Counted from the stretch's first letter, positions 36,091 through 45,176 are shown. The stretch: 64,000 nt of DNA from Gammaproteobacteria bacterium (GCA_016716465.1 JADJWH010000001.1:1178001-1242000), one strand, 5' to 3'. A program made the numbers and translations. Notes: generated by a model not told the origin, from the sequence alone.

Positions 36091-36138
36091 TTTCCATCCT
36101 GCCCGGTTCATTCCCCCTGATTTCGAACCAGGTCCCGC

Positions 36139-38610
36139 TCACGCAGAAGGCGTCACCAGCGGTTTCTCGTGCGCGTGCAGGAACCAGCGGTCCAGCACGA
36201 CATGGCGCGCGAACCAGCGCGAACCCAGCAGCCAGCCCGCCAGCGCCTGCCTGAGGCGACCGGACAGCATGCCCTGCGACGCCGGCGCCACACGCAGGCC
36301 ATAGCGCGCGTGCAGCCGATCCTGGTAGGGCGCCAGGCTGGAACGGCGATAATCGCCGCGCACGGCGCATACACTCTGTGCCGCCATCAGCGCCGACTCG
36401 ATCGCCGGGCGGATGCCCTCACCGCTCTGCGGATAGGCCAGGCCCGCGGCATCACCAATCAGCAGCACACCATCGTCGATCACCGTGCGCCGCGCGCTGG
36501 AGTACAACAGATAGGCGTGTCCGTGAAAATCGACCGGGGTACCGGGCGGAATCTTGCCCTGCGCGATGAGCGACGCGCGAAAGGCCTGCACATGCCGGGA
36601 AAGCTGATGGCCGCCCTCGCGGCCCAGGCCGACGTTGAGAAAATCCCCCTTGCGGAAACACCAGCCGTAACCTTTCATGTCATCGCAGAAGAACAGCTCC
36701 GGGGTGTGCGGCCGGATGCGGCAGGCGCGCTGCTGCTCGGCATCGAGCTCGAACTCGATCTCCTGCGCCACGACGGCGATCTCCCCTCTACCGGGCCTGG
36801 CCCCGAGGTGACGCGCGACCGGACAGAAATGCCCGCCCGCGCCGATCACCAGCCGCGTTTCGATACGATCGTTGACCACCCAGCCAACTCTAGTACGCCG
36901 CATCGAGTCGAGCGACTCGCCGAGCGCGAGCCGCGCCCCGGAGCGTCGCAGCAGGTAATCATCGAACTCGCAGCGCCGGATGCCAAAGCTGACCACGCGG
37001 CCGTAGTCCGTGGCCACCTGCGGCCCGCCGTCGATCCCGGTCAGAAAGGCCGTAATCGGCTGGAACACCCGTCCCCGCCGGTACTCGTCCACATCGAGAT
37101 CCAGCAGATCGACCACCGCCGGGGTGATCCAGCCGGCGCAGACCTTGTCGCGCGGGAAATCCTGCCGGTCCATCACCAGGACATCGAGACCGGCGCGGCG
37201 CAGCGCGCGGGCGCAGGTCGAGCCGGCCGGCCCGCCGCCGATGATCAGGGCGTCGCAGGCGTCAGACGGGCGCAGGCTCACGCGCCGCCGCCTCCGCGCT
37301 TGCCGGCGCGGACCTATCCGGGTGCCGTCCCGGTACAGATGCTCCCGCGTCCACGGCACCTCGTTGCTGGATCCGCGATTGAAAACCACCTGGAACAGCT
37401 GCAGATCACTGCTCAGAAACGCGGCGATGGATCCCGCCAGATAGAGCCGCCAGGCACGCACGAAGCGCGCATCGAACATTTCCTCGATGCGGGCCTCGGC
37501 GCGGTCGAAACGCCGCAGCCAGTGCTCCAGCGTGCGGGCATAGTGCAGACGCAGGTTCTCGACGTCGAGCACGGCCAGGCCGGCGGGCTCGAAGATTTCC
37601 ATCATTTCCGCCAGGCTGGGCGGCGCGGCGCCGGGGAAGATGCGCTTCTCGATCCAAGCGTTCATCTGACCCGGCCGGATACGTCCGATCGAATGGACGA
37701 GCCCGCGGCCGTCGTCCTTCAGTACGCGGTCGATCACCTCGCCGAGCGCGCGATAATATCTCTGCCCGACATGCTCGAGCATGCCCACCGAGACGAAGGC
37801 ATCGTAGCTGCCCGCAATATTGCGATAATCGTCCTCGATGAATTCCACGCGGGAATCCAGACCTTGCAGCTCCGCCTGATGGCGCGCATGGGCGATCTGT
37901 TCGCGCGAGATATTGTAGGCCCGCACACGCACGCCATAGTGGCGCGCCATGAACAGCGCCAGGGAACCCCAGCCGCAACCCGCCTCCACGACGCTCTCGC
38001 CCGGGCGGAGGCGCAGCTTGCGGCAGACATGATGCATCTTGGCAAGCTGGGCCTGCTCCAGGGTCGCCTCAGGCGCGGGAAAATAGGCGCAGGTGTACAC
38101 CATGCGCTCGTCGAGCCACAGGCGGTAGAACTCGTTGCTGATGTCATAGTGGCTGTAGATGTTGTCACGCGCCTGCGTGATCGCGGTGGAACGCGGCCGA
38201 TGGAACCATCGCAGCAGGAATTTTCGCAGCGGCCTGTGCGCGCCGGTCCGCGCCATGCTGCGGTAGACGCTCTCGAGGAACCCGACGAGGTCGCCTTCGA
38301 CTTCGATACTGCCGTTCGTATAGGCGTCGCCGAAGTAAAGTTCGGGGTCCAGGATCAGGCGCAACAGCGCGCTGCGGTCGTGCACGTGCACGCGCGCGAC
38401 GGGAGTCCTTCTGGAGCGCTCGAACCGCTCCCCGTCCCACAGCACGAACTGCACCGGCGGGTTACCGATGGCGTCGAGCATATATGCCAGCAGGCGCCGC
38501 TCGATTCCGCTCACGCGACCCGTCGCGCGGTCTGCATCCCCCGCGTCCCGCGGTCGCGTCGATCTCGGACCGGAGGGCACACTCACCAACTCCTTCTCGC
38601 GATCTTTCAT
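36139..38610 (-). CDS. Fusion: CFA-synthase-like methyltransferase + GGR-type FAD oxidoreductase
   Basis: This 823-residue protein joins two enzymes. Residues ~35-410 form a cyclopropane-fatty-acyl-phospholipid-synthase-like SAM methyltransferase: YSHYDISNEFYRLWLDERMV, SAM-binding VVEAGCGWGSLALFMARHYG, SVGMLEHVGQRYY and HSIGRIRPGQ. After a basic linker (RRQARRRRR), residues ~445-800 form a geranylgeranyl-reductase-family flavoprotein: DALIIGGGPAGSTCARALR, FPRDKVCAGWITP, and LLIGDAAGLAYPQSGEGIRP. The flavin domain has no place in normal CFA synthesis; methylation of an acyl double bond followed by reduction to a methyl-branched chain is a plausible inference. It is monocistronic. Confidence 0.9.
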   Translation of the reverse strand: MKDREKELVSVPSGPRSTRPRDAGDADRATGRVSGIERRLLAYMLDAIGNPPVQFVLWDGERFERSRRTPVARVHVHDRSALLRLILDPELYFGDAYTNGSIEVEGDLVGFLESVYRSMARTGAHRPLRKFLLRWFHRPRSTAITQARDNIYSHYDISNEFYRLWLDERMVYTCAYFPAPEATLEQAQLAKMHHVCRKLRLRPGESVVEAGCGWGSLALFMARHYGVRVRAYNISREQIAHARHQAELQGLDSRVEFIEDDYRNIAGSYDAFVSVGMLEHVGQRYYRALGEVIDRVLKDDGRGLVHSIGRIRPGQMNAWIEKRIFPGAAPPSLAEMMEIFEPAGLAVLDVENLRLHYARTLEHWLRRFDRAEARIEEMFDARFVRAWRLYLAGSIAAFLSSDLQLFQVVFNRGSSNEVPWTREHLYRDGTRIGPRRQARRRRRVSLRPSDACDALIIGGGPAGSTCARALRRAGLDVLVMDRQDFPRDKVCAGWITPAVVDLLDLDVDEYRRGRVFQPITAFLTGIDGGPQVATDYGRVVSFGIRRCEFDDYLLRRSGARLALGESLDSMRRTRVGWVVNDRIETRLVIGAGGHFCPVARHLGARPGRGEIAVVAQEIEFELDAEQQRACRIRPHTPELFFCDDMKGYGWCFRKGDFLNVGLGREGGHQLSRHVQAFRASLIAQGKIPPGTPVDFHGHAYLLYSSARRTVIDDGVLLIGDAAGLAYPQSGEGIRPAIESALMAAQSVCAVRGDYRRSSLAPYQDRLHARYGLRVAPASQGMLSGRLRQALAGWLLGSRWFARHVVLDRWFLHAHEKPLVTPSA

Positions 38611-38651
38611 GGGTCAACCTTCCCTAGAGCAGAGCCAACCACGCCTTCCAT

Positions 38652-38694
38652 GCTATACACGGAACCGGTTTCGTTTCAATGATGCACTTCATTG
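38652..38694 (-). promoter_or_regulatory. Candidate promoter with overlapping inverted-repeat operator
   Basis: On the minus strand TTGAAA, 16 bases, TATAGC could serve as a sigma-70 promoter for the methyltransferase/flavoprotein fusion gene. It is overlapped by the perfect inverted repeat CAATGA-TGCACT-TCATTG (38677-38694). A second pair, CCGGTTTCG (38665-38673) and CGAAACCGG (38703-38711), brackets it. This arrangement is typical of repressor control; no regulator gene is adjacent. Confidence 0.35.
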
Positions 38695-38790
38695 TGCCCA
38701 CCCGAAACCGGAAATTTTCCGCATTTAACATTTTTAATCATGCAGTTACGCCTGATTCCAAGAATCACGCGCAGCCTCGTTCACCGCCCG

Positions 38791-39333
38791 TCAGCGGATC
38801 ACCACCCGGGTACCGATACCCGCCCACCGCGCCAGTTGATCGATCTCCTCGTCTGACAGGGCGATGCAGCCCTGTGTCCAGTTGTAGCGCGGGTTGATCC
38901 CGGCATTCATCGCGCCGATGCCATGGATGCCGATGTAGCCGCCCAACGCGGTATCCTGCGGCGGCAGTTCGCCACGATCACGCGCGCGGCGGATACGTTC
39001 GTAGGTCGCGGGATCGATCAAGCGCCTGCTCAAGGCCTCTTCCGCCTGTGTCATACCGGGATAATCAAGGCCGAAAAAGAGATGATAGGAACTGTCGGGA
39101 TTGACCCAGGCGATGCGGAACTCCCCGCGCGGGGTCGTCCCGTCACCGGCGCGGCGGGCGGCGACGACACCGCCCCGCCCCATGGCGATATGGCGGAACA
39201 CGCGCACGGTCCGCCCCTCCTCCATCACCGCCAGCGTGCCCTTCTCACTGTCGACGAGCAGCCACGGTTCCGCCGCGGCGGGCGCACAGGCCGCCGCGGC
39301 CAGCAGGAACGACAGGACCGGGATCAAACGCAT
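38791..39333 (-). CDS. L,D-transpeptidase (YkuD domain), exported
   Basis: The 180-residue protein has a signal peptide (VLSFLLAAAACAPAAA) and a YkuD catalytic domain. The conserved IGIHGIG and NWTQGCIALSDEEI supply the His and nucleophile Cys (Thr replaces the usual Ser of S-x-GC). Such enzymes make 3-3 peptidoglycan cross-links or attach lipoproteins; the short form without LysM resembles ErfK/YcfS-like murein-modifying proteins. The DGTTPRGEFRI motif also fits. Confidence 0.9.
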   Translation of the reverse strand: MRLIPVLSFLLAAAACAPAAAEPWLLVDSEKGTLAVMEEGRTVRVFRHIAMGRGGVVAARRAGDGTTPRGEFRIAWVNPDSSYHLFFGLDYPGMTQAEEALSRRLIDPATYERIRRARDRGELPPQDTALGGYIGIHGIGAMNAGINPRYNWTQGCIALSDEEIDQLARWAGIGTRVVIR

Positions 39334-39351
39334 CGCGCTTCCGCCGCGGCG

Positions 39352-40461
39352 TCAACCCCCGTGATTCGCGGCAATCGCCAGGGAGTACGGCCCCAGACCG
39401 GAGAGAAACGGCGAATTCCGCAGCGGCTTCAGCGCGCCGGTGCCCTCCTCGATATCATAGGCGGAGATCGAGGCCTCGCCATTGTTGGCGACATAGACGT
39501 ACTGATCCTGCGGATCGACCACCACGGCGTAGGGATACCAGCCGGCCTTGAAGGGTGAACCGGCGACCTCGGCGAGTACGCCGCTGTCGCGATTCAGATC
39601 GAACACGCTGACGTCGTGCCCGGCCCAGTTGGCGACATAGAGAAACCTCTGTTCCGGATCGATGGTGACGGAATATGGCTTGGCCCCCGCCACGAAGGGT
39701 GAACCCGGGACCGGGCTGAGCATTCCGCTCTCGGCGTCGATGCGAAAGGCCGAGACCGTGGTCGAACCGTAGTTGGCCGTATAGAGGAACCGGCTGTCGG
39801 CGCTGACCGCGATATAGATCGGATGGGTATCCGTCTTCGCCTTTGCCCCCACCGGCGCGAGGGCGCCGCTGTCGCCGTCGAAACGGTAGGCATCGATACT
39901 GTCGTCGTCATAGTTGGAAATGAACGCGAAGCGGCCGTTCGGCGCGACCGTGATCGAGATCGGATGCCGCCCCGTCCTCGTCCGCTGGTGCGTCGCGCTC
40001 AGGACGCCGGACCCGGCGTCGATGCGGAAGGTCTCCACGATGCCCTCGTCCTCGTAGCTCACCAGCAGAAAACGGCCGTCCGGTGTAATCGTCACCGCAT
40101 CGGGATAGGAATCGACGCGATAGGGGAAACCGGGCAGGGGCGCGAGGGAGCGGCCATCCTCCGTGACAGCGAAACCGGACACGGTGCCAGAACCCTGGTT
40201 ACTCACGTAAACGAAATGTCCGCCGGGAGACACGGCGACCGAGACCGGAAACATGCCCGTATCGAACGGCGAACCTTCCAGCGGAAGGAGCGCGCCGTTC
40301 TCCGCATCGACGCGATAGGCGGACAGGCTGTGATCGGCCTGGTTCGCGGAAAACACGTATTCGCCCTGTGACACCGGCTGGCCGGCCGCAGCCGCCGGCG
40401 CGAGCACTGTCAGACCCGCCGCGAGCACGACACCGCAGCCATATTCTTTCCACAGTTTCAT
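39352..40461 (-). CDS. Exported YVTN-type beta-propeller (lactonase-like) protein
   Basis: After a signal peptide (GVVLAAGLTVLAPAAAAG) come seven or so ~45-residue blades of the form HFVYVSNQGSGTVSGFAV and RFLYTANYGSTTVSAFRIDA, as in 6-phosphogluconolactonase-like/YVTN propellers. Secretion argues against a cytosolic phosphogluconolactonase role. The start ATG 40459-40461 (MKLWKEYG) follows a GGGGGGA site; an ATG at 40476 is possible. The gene lies 18 bases from the L,D-transpeptidase gene on the same strand. Confidence 0.82.
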   Translation of the reverse strand: MKLWKEYGCGVVLAAGLTVLAPAAAAGQPVSQGEYVFSANQADHSLSAYRVDAENGALLPLEGSPFDTGMFPVSVAVSPGGHFVYVSNQGSGTVSGFAVTEDGRSLAPLPGFPYRVDSYPDAVTITPDGRFLLVSYEDEGIVETFRIDAGSGVLSATHQRTRTGRHPISITVAPNGRFAFISNYDDDSIDAYRFDGDSGALAPVGAKAKTDTHPIYIAVSADSRFLYTANYGSTTVSAFRIDAESGMLSPVPGSPFVAGAKPYSVTIDPEQRFLYVANWAGHDVSVFDLNRDSGVLAEVAGSPFKAGWYPYAVVVDPQDQYVYVANNGEASISAYDIEEGTGALKPLRNSPFLSGLGPYSLAIAANHGG

Positions 40462-40552
40462 CTTCCCCCCTGTCATGAAACATCGGTTCGGTGATCATTA
40501 GAAGCGGCCGGCCGCGCGCCGGTCAAGCCTGGCGAATGGCCGGCGCGGACCC

Positions 40553-41005
40553 TCACGCGGGTCCGTCGCCGCGCGGGAACCAGGCGGGTGAGCGACCCGT
40601 CTCGCGGTAGCGGAGATAGTCGTCCACGATGCGCGCATGGTCGAAGGCGAGCGTCCCGCCGATCGCCGCCGGATTGACGACCCGGAGGTCCCTGGCATCG
40701 TCCCGCGCGCGCGGTTCACCGGCCGCCGCGGCGACGAAGACCAGGCTCACGGTGTGGCCGCGCGGGTCGCGGCGCGGATCGGAATAGCAGCCGAGCAGGC
40801 AGCGCAACGTCACGCGCAGACTCGTCTCCTCCAGCGCCTCGCGCACCGCGGCCTGCTCCACCGTCTCGCCGACATCGACAAAACCTCCGGGCAAGGCCCA
40901 GCCAGGTGGCGGGTATTTGCGCTCGATCAACACGATGCCACGACCCGCATCCTCCAGTTCGATGATCACGTCGGCGGCGAGCCGGGGCGTTTGCGGTGCG
41001 GGCAT
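40553..41005 (-). CDS. Nudix hydrolase
   Basis: The 150-residue cytosolic protein carries the complete Nudix box, GGFVDVGETVEQAAVREALE followed by ETSL (~41-64), which binds Mg and hydrolyses nucleoside diphosphates linked to another moiety. WALPGGF precedes it. The exact substrate cannot be read from the sequence; ADP-ribose-type or oxidised-nucleotide substrates are common. Confidence 0.9.
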   Translation of the reverse strand: MPAPQTPRLAADVIIELEDAGRGIVLIERKYPPPGWALPGGFVDVGETVEQAAVREALEETSLRVTLRCLLGCYSDPRRDPRGHTVSLVFVAAAAGEPRARDDARDLRVVNPAAIGGTLAFDHARIVDDYLRYRETGRSPAWFPRGDGPA

Positions 41006-41066
41006 TGCGGGTTTCCTCGGCGGTCTGAGCCGTCATGCGCTGACGGATTACGGTTCCCGTCCGCCA

Positions 41067-41753
41067 CTATACATCCGTTTCCAGCATCCGTTCCTCCCAT
41101 CCTGTCCGCGGCTCGGGCCGCAGGATCTCCCAGCCGCGCCGTGCCGCCTCGCGCGTCAGCCGCCGGTCGGGAGAGACCGCGACGGCCCGCCCCACCGCCC
41201 TCAGCAGGGGGATGTCGTCACCGCTGTCGGCATAGGCGACGCAGCGGCGCAGATCCATGCGCGCCGCCCGCGCGAGGGCGCGCGCCAGGCCAACCTTGCC
41301 GGCGCCGAGCGGATGCCGCCGCGGCGGCTGCGCCGTATAGCGCCCGGCCCGCAGAACGGGCGTGGCCGCGCAACACCGCGCGCCGAGATGGCGCGCCAAC
41401 GGGGCAGCGATGAAATCGGGGGCGCCTGTCAGCAGCACGAGGGCGTCTCCCGCCGCGACATGCCGCCGCAAGCGCTCGAGGATGGCGGGTCGCAGGCGCG
41501 GCAACAGCTCCGCAGCGACGAAGGCCTGCGCGATCCGCGCGACGCGCGGCGCTTCGAGTGAGCACAGATAGGCTTTGTTCTTGCGCGCGACCGCGCGCCC
41601 GTAACGCGGGGTCCAGCGCAGGAAGAACAGTCCGGCCGACAGCCATTGCCGCGGCCCCAGCAGCCCGGCCCGGGCCAGGTGGCGAATGAAGCGCCGCTCG
41701 CTGCTCGGAGGGTCCAGCAGAGTGCCGTCCAGGTCGATCAGAACCAGCCGCAT
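41067..41753 (-). CDS. HAD-superfamily phosphatase (subclass I)
   Basis: The 228-residue protein has motif I LIDLDGTLLD, motif II VLLTGAPDF, Lys in GAGKVGLARAL and motif IV YADSGDDIPLL, as in SerB/PGP-like HAD-IB phosphatases. It follows the CDP-alcohol phosphatidyltransferase gene by 4 bases on the same strand, suggesting coupled expression and possible dephosphorylation of the phospholipid phosphate made by that enzyme. Confidence 0.85.
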   Translation of the reverse strand: MRLVLIDLDGTLLDPPSSERRFIRHLARAGLLGPRQWLSAGLFFLRWTPRYGRAVARKNKAYLCSLEAPRVARIAQAFVAAELLPRLRPAILERLRRHVAAGDALVLLTGAPDFIAAPLARHLGARCCAATPVLRAGRYTAQPPRRHPLGAGKVGLARALARAARMDLRRCVAYADSGDDIPLLRAVGRAVAVSPDRRLTREAARRGWEILRPEPRTGWEERMLETDV

Positions 41754-41757
41754 GCGC

Positions 41758-42381
41758 TCATCTCGCCGCGCGCAGCCTGCGCGGCTGCCCTTCGGTGCGG
41801 TAGAACTCGACCATCACCGGCGCCCCCCGCAGCAGGCACAAGGCCACCGCCGCGTACACCAGCACCGCGGTAACCGCCTGCACCACGCCGCCCCAGGACT
41901 CCCACCAACCCGGCCACAGCTCGGCGACAGGCTGAAAGAGCAGGATCCAGGCGAAGGCCATGGCCTTGACCGTCCCGTACAGACCCCGCATGAACCGACC
42001 CGCCACCAGGAACCGCCCCAGGGGGGAGCGCATCATCTCGAAGGCGCCGACGCCCTGCGCGGCGGCCTGCCCGCGAATCGAATCCACCAGTACTCCGCGT
42101 GCGATGACGAGCAGCGCCACCCACAGCGGTACGAGTCCGACGTCCGCCAGCACGATCCACAGGGTGCTTTCGACGATGCGGTCGACCGCGATGTCGTACA
42201 CCGAGCCGAACAGGGAGCTCTCGCCACGCCGCCGGGCGACGTATCCATCCAGGCCATCGAGGGTGATGATGAGGACCAACAGAAGGGGGTCCAGCAGCCG
42301 CCACACCGCCGGCGCCAGGTAGATCATGCCCACCAGCAGGAACAGCAGCATGAAGCGCAAGGACGTGATCATGTTCGCCAT
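41758..42381 (-). CDS. CDP-alcohol phosphatidyltransferase family membrane protein
   Basis: This integral membrane enzyme (~207 residues from ATG 42379-42381) carries the CDP-OH-P signature DGLDGYVARRRGESSLFG plus SVYDIAVD, with all conserved Asp residues that bind the CDP-diacylglycerol/metal centre. About five hydrophobic helices follow. I prefer the MANMITS start, at a good distance from GGGGGGAG, over longer forms. The alcohol acceptor is unknown; the tightly linked HAD phosphatase suggests a phosphorylated intermediate. Confidence 0.85.
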   Translation of the reverse strand: MANMITSLRFMLLFLLVGMIYLAPAVWRLLDPLLLVLIITLDGLDGYVARRRGESSLFGSVYDIAVDRIVESTLWIVLADVGLVPLWVALLVIARGVLVDSIRGQAAAQGVGAFEMMRSPLGRFLVAGRFMRGLYGTVKAMAFAWILLFQPVAELWPGWWESWGGVVQAVTAVLVYAAVALCLLRGAPVMVEFYRTEGQPRRLRAAR

Positions 42382-42744
42382 GGGCATCTCCCCCCAGGGT
42401 CGTGCATCATTCCGTCTTCGGCCGCATACGCCGCCGGCGCCACAGCCGCTCTGACTCTTGCCCGCGGCGGCCCCTCGGCGCGGGACCAGCGCCTGACCGG
42501 GATTATACGACCGCCCCCGGGGGAATTCTAACCACGGAGGCATCGCGACCCGACCGAATCGCCGCAAGCCTCTCTGTCATAATCCGTCGATCAGGGACAA
42601 ACTCTTGCTTTTATACCAATTCCGGAAATAATATTTTGCCGCTTCGGCGCCCTCGACCGGACTCGATCCGCGGAGGGATTACAGGGTAAATCGCCGATGC
42701 CGGCAATTGGACCCATAACATCACGACAGCATGAACGGATAACC
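42382..42744. other. Divergent intergenic region with possible plus-strand promoter
   Basis: These 363 bases separate two divergent genes. An AT-rich part contains TTGCTT (42605-42610), 18 bases, TAATAT (42629-42634), a weak sigma-70-like match oriented towards the 42745 gene. No coding sequence is supported; long open frames here merely extend the phosphatidyltransferase gene upstream. Confidence 0.35.
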
Positions 42745-43146
42745 ATGGCCAAGACTCCCCTCTGGTGCGGGTACCTGGAAGCCGGCGATAGAAGCAGCGC
42801 GGTGCTGCGCGACGAACGCCTGGAAACCGGCAATCCGAACACCATCTACCTGTACAATCTTAACCGCGACGAGATCCTGCAATACAGCCGCGCACTGGTC
42901 GAACCGAAGTTGCGTGAGCTGCGGGATGACGAGTCCAGCCTCGCCGAGGAACTCAAGAACGCCTATACCAAGGCGCGCCGCACCTTCAAATTCAACCCCG
43001 ATCGCGTGTTCGCCGCGCCGGCGCGCAAACAGACACGCAGCCCGAACGAGAGGAAATCCCTCGGCGAGGAGGAATCGTTCTCATCCATCGATGCGGATAC
43101 GGATGGGGTCGGTGAAGAGGACTGGGGCGAGGAAGAAGACGAGTAA
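42745..43146 (+). CDS. Conserved hypothetical protein with acidic tail
   Basis: The 133-residue cytosolic protein (MAKTPLWCGYLEAGDRSSAV) has a predicted helical centre (RDEILQYSRALVEPKLRELR) and a strongly acidic C-terminus ending VGEEDWGEEEDE. No catalytic motif is seen. The ATG at 42745 follows GGATAA; longer forms begin in the promoter region. Function unknown. Confidence 0.65.
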   Translation: MAKTPLWCGYLEAGDRSSAVLRDERLETGNPNTIYLYNLNRDEILQYSRALVEPKLRELRDDESSLAEELKNAYTKARRTFKFNPDRVFAAPARKQTRSPNERKSLGEEESFSSIDADTDGVGEEDWGEEEDE

Positions 43147-43257
43147 CGGATCCCGGCGCGGACATTACGCCGGAATCAGGCCGGGCGTTTCCCGCCTGGC
43201 CGATCGCGCAATCTGATCGCCGGCCGGCGGACGGTATCGGGCATCCTGACGCCGGGC

Positions 43258-43563
43258 TCAGGCGCGACCGACGTTGGCGTCGTTTTGGGAATGATAGTAC
43301 TCGCTTTCCTCCGCGTACTGGCGCACCAGCTTCATCAACTCGGCGAGGCGCTGCTCGGCCGTGCTGATCGGGGCGCAATCCTCACAGCGGGGATTGTCGC
43401 AGGGTTCGCGCGAATACAGCCAATACTGGACGGCACCCGCGAGCAACCCGTCGGCAATATCCCAGACATCGGTCTCGTCGTCCTCCTGGGCCAATTGGTT
43501 GCCGAGATCGACGGCCCGCCAGGCCGCCTCGTCGAAAGTCGCTTCTTCTTGCTCGTCTGCCAC
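43258..43563 (-). CDS. Small cytosolic Cys-cluster protein, unknown
   Basis: The 101-residue acidic protein contains EPCDNPRCEDCAPI, a CxxxxCxxC cluster that could bind zinc or iron, and a C-terminal helix. No signal or membrane segment. It converges with the 42745-43146 gene. No family recognised. Confidence 0.65.
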   Translation of the reverse strand: MADEQEEATFDEAAWRAVDLGNQLAQEDDETDVWDIADGLLAGAVQYWLYSREPCDNPRCEDCAPISTAEQRLAELMKLVRQYAEESEYYHSQNDANVGRA

Positions 43564-43807
43564 GCTTGGTACCTCCCGATGCCAACTACAGCGCCTATTC
43601 TAACAGAGGATCCGGGATCCGTTTCGAAATCCCCCGCTGCGGACATGGAAACGGAGGAGTTCTCGCCGCCGGTTCCCGCTACCTGAATCGAATCATTGGG
43701 GGCCTCGGTCAGGCCCATGGACCGCACCGCGTCGTTCCGGCGCGGCTCCGCACGCCGGAGTACGGAAACTTTGACTCCGGCCACGACCCGGGGTTATAGA
43801 TAAATCC

Positions 43808-44596
43808 ATGCCCGGACTCCTGATCGACCTCGACGGCGTGCTCTACGAAGGCGACCACGCCATCGCGGGAGCGGCCGAGGCCGTGACGTGGTGCCGGGAG
43901 CAGGGCATCCCGCACCTCTTCCTGACCAACACTACGTCACGCCCGCGCCGGGCCCTGGTGCCGAAGCTCGCGCGCATCGGGATCGCGGCCGAAGCCGCCG
44001 AGATCCTCGCACCGCCGTTCGCCGCCGCGCTCTGGCTCAGGCAGCACGGCGCCGGCCGCTGTGCGCTGTTCGTCGCAAGCGTGACGCTCGAGGAATTCGC
44101 CAGTCTTCCGGTGATGGATCCGGAGTATAACGACCACCCCGCCGCCGTCGTGATCGGAGACCTCGGCCAGGAATGGTCGTTCGAGCGCCTGAATGAGGCC
44201 TTCCGGCTGCTGATGAGCGAACCGCGGCCGCAGCTCATCGCCCTGGGCCTGACGCGATACTGGCGCGCCGCGGACGGACTGCAGCTGGATGCCGGGCCGT
44301 TCGTCAAGGCCCTGGAGTACGCCAGCGGCATCGACGCGATCGTGATGGGAAAACCGGCGGCCGCGTTCTTCGAAATGGCGCTCGGGGTGCTCGGCACCTC
44401 CGCCGCCGACACCTGGATGATCGGTGACGACATCCGCACCGACATCGCCGCCGCCCAGCATGCCGGCATACACGGTCTGCTGGTGCGCACCGGAAAATTC
44501 CGTCCGCAGGACCTGGAACTCGGGATCGTCCCCGACGGCGTGCTCCCCTCCATCGCCGCCCTGCCCGCCTGGTGGCGGGAAAATATTCATGAATGA
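43808..44596 (+). CDS. HAD-IIA hydrolase (HDHD2/NagD-like)
   Basis: This 262-residue protein has HAD motif I LLIDLDGVLYEGD with both catalytic Asp residues, motif II FLTNTTSRPR, Lys in IVMGKPAAAFFEMAL and motif IV MIGDDIRTDIAAAQHAGI. The cap between motifs II and III marks class IIA (NagD/PPase-like). The substrate is probably a small phosphate ester or lysyl/His phosphate; it cannot be fixed from sequence. Confidence 0.88.
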   Translation: MPGLLIDLDGVLYEGDHAIAGAAEAVTWCREQGIPHLFLTNTTSRPRRALVPKLARIGIAAEAAEILAPPFAAALWLRQHGAGRCALFVASVTLEEFASLPVMDPEYNDHPAAVVIGDLGQEWSFERLNEAFRLLMSEPRPQLIALGLTRYWRAADGLQLDAGPFVKALEYASGIDAIVMGKPAAAFFEMALGVLGTSAADTWMIGDDIRTDIAAAQHAGIHGLLVRTGKFRPQDLELGIVPDGVLPSIAALPAWWRENIHE

Positions 44597-45003
44597 TCAA
44601 ACCCGATGCCACTGTCCGGTCCGTGCCCGGCTGCGGCTCCTCGGCATCCGTGCGGAACTACTGGTTCGATGCTGACGAGGATTTCGCGCACGATCCGGCC
44701 CTGCACTTCAGCAAGCCGCGCCCATGGACGCAATCGCACCGGGGTCCGGCCGGAACCCCGGGACGGGCAGCGGAAACCTGAACATTCCCCTTAACGCACG
44801 GGAGGCGCTCGACAACCAGGATTGTTCAGGACTCGGCTATCCCTGCCACACCGTGCGGCCGCGGGAGATCATTCGGTACCGCGGGCGAAGTTCCGGCTTG
44901 CATCTTGCCCGGAGGGGAAAATCCGGCGCGGGATATCGCCGACCGGAAAACGGTAGTCGCGCTTGATAACAGAAACCGGACAAGCGTCCGGCCGGCAGTC
45001 TTC
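44597..45003. other. Intergenic region before tRNA-Leu, no gene seen
   Basis: This 407-base stretch has short open frames in several phases but none with a ribosome-binding site, family resemblance or consistent codon use. It includes the 3' flank of tRNA-Leu. No clear terminator hairpin with a T-run was found. Confidence 0.5.
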
Positions 45004-45087
45004 TGGTGCGCAGGGAGAGACTCGAACTCTCACGGGTTGCCCCACTGGTACCTAAAACCAGCGCGTCTGCCGTTTCGCCACCTGCGC
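45004..45087 (-). tRNA. tRNA-Leu (anticodon UAG)
   Basis: On the minus strand the 84-nt gene has acceptor GCGCAGG / CCTGCGC with an encoded CCA, the D arm GTGGCGAAACGGCAGAC, and the anticodon stem CTGGT / ACCAG around TTTAGGT (anticodon TAG, reading CUA). A long class-II variable arm follows, as required for leucine tRNA, then the T arm GAGAGTTCGAGTCTCTC. Position 73 is A, the leucine discriminator. Confidence 0.96.
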
Positions 45088-45176
45088 GTCGTATGCCGTC
45101 ACTCGGCGCGGACGGCCGGTGCAGGCGCTTATGGTAGCACGAAGTCCCGCTGGCCTCGCGCGGAATCGCCGGGTGG

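Noticed and set aside
36169..38682. 837-residue plus-strand open frame opposite the lipid fusion gene
   Set aside because: It is the antisense of a GC-rich coding sequence; the minus-strand protein has full methyltransferase and FAD motifs, while this frame resembles nothing and lacks a credible start.
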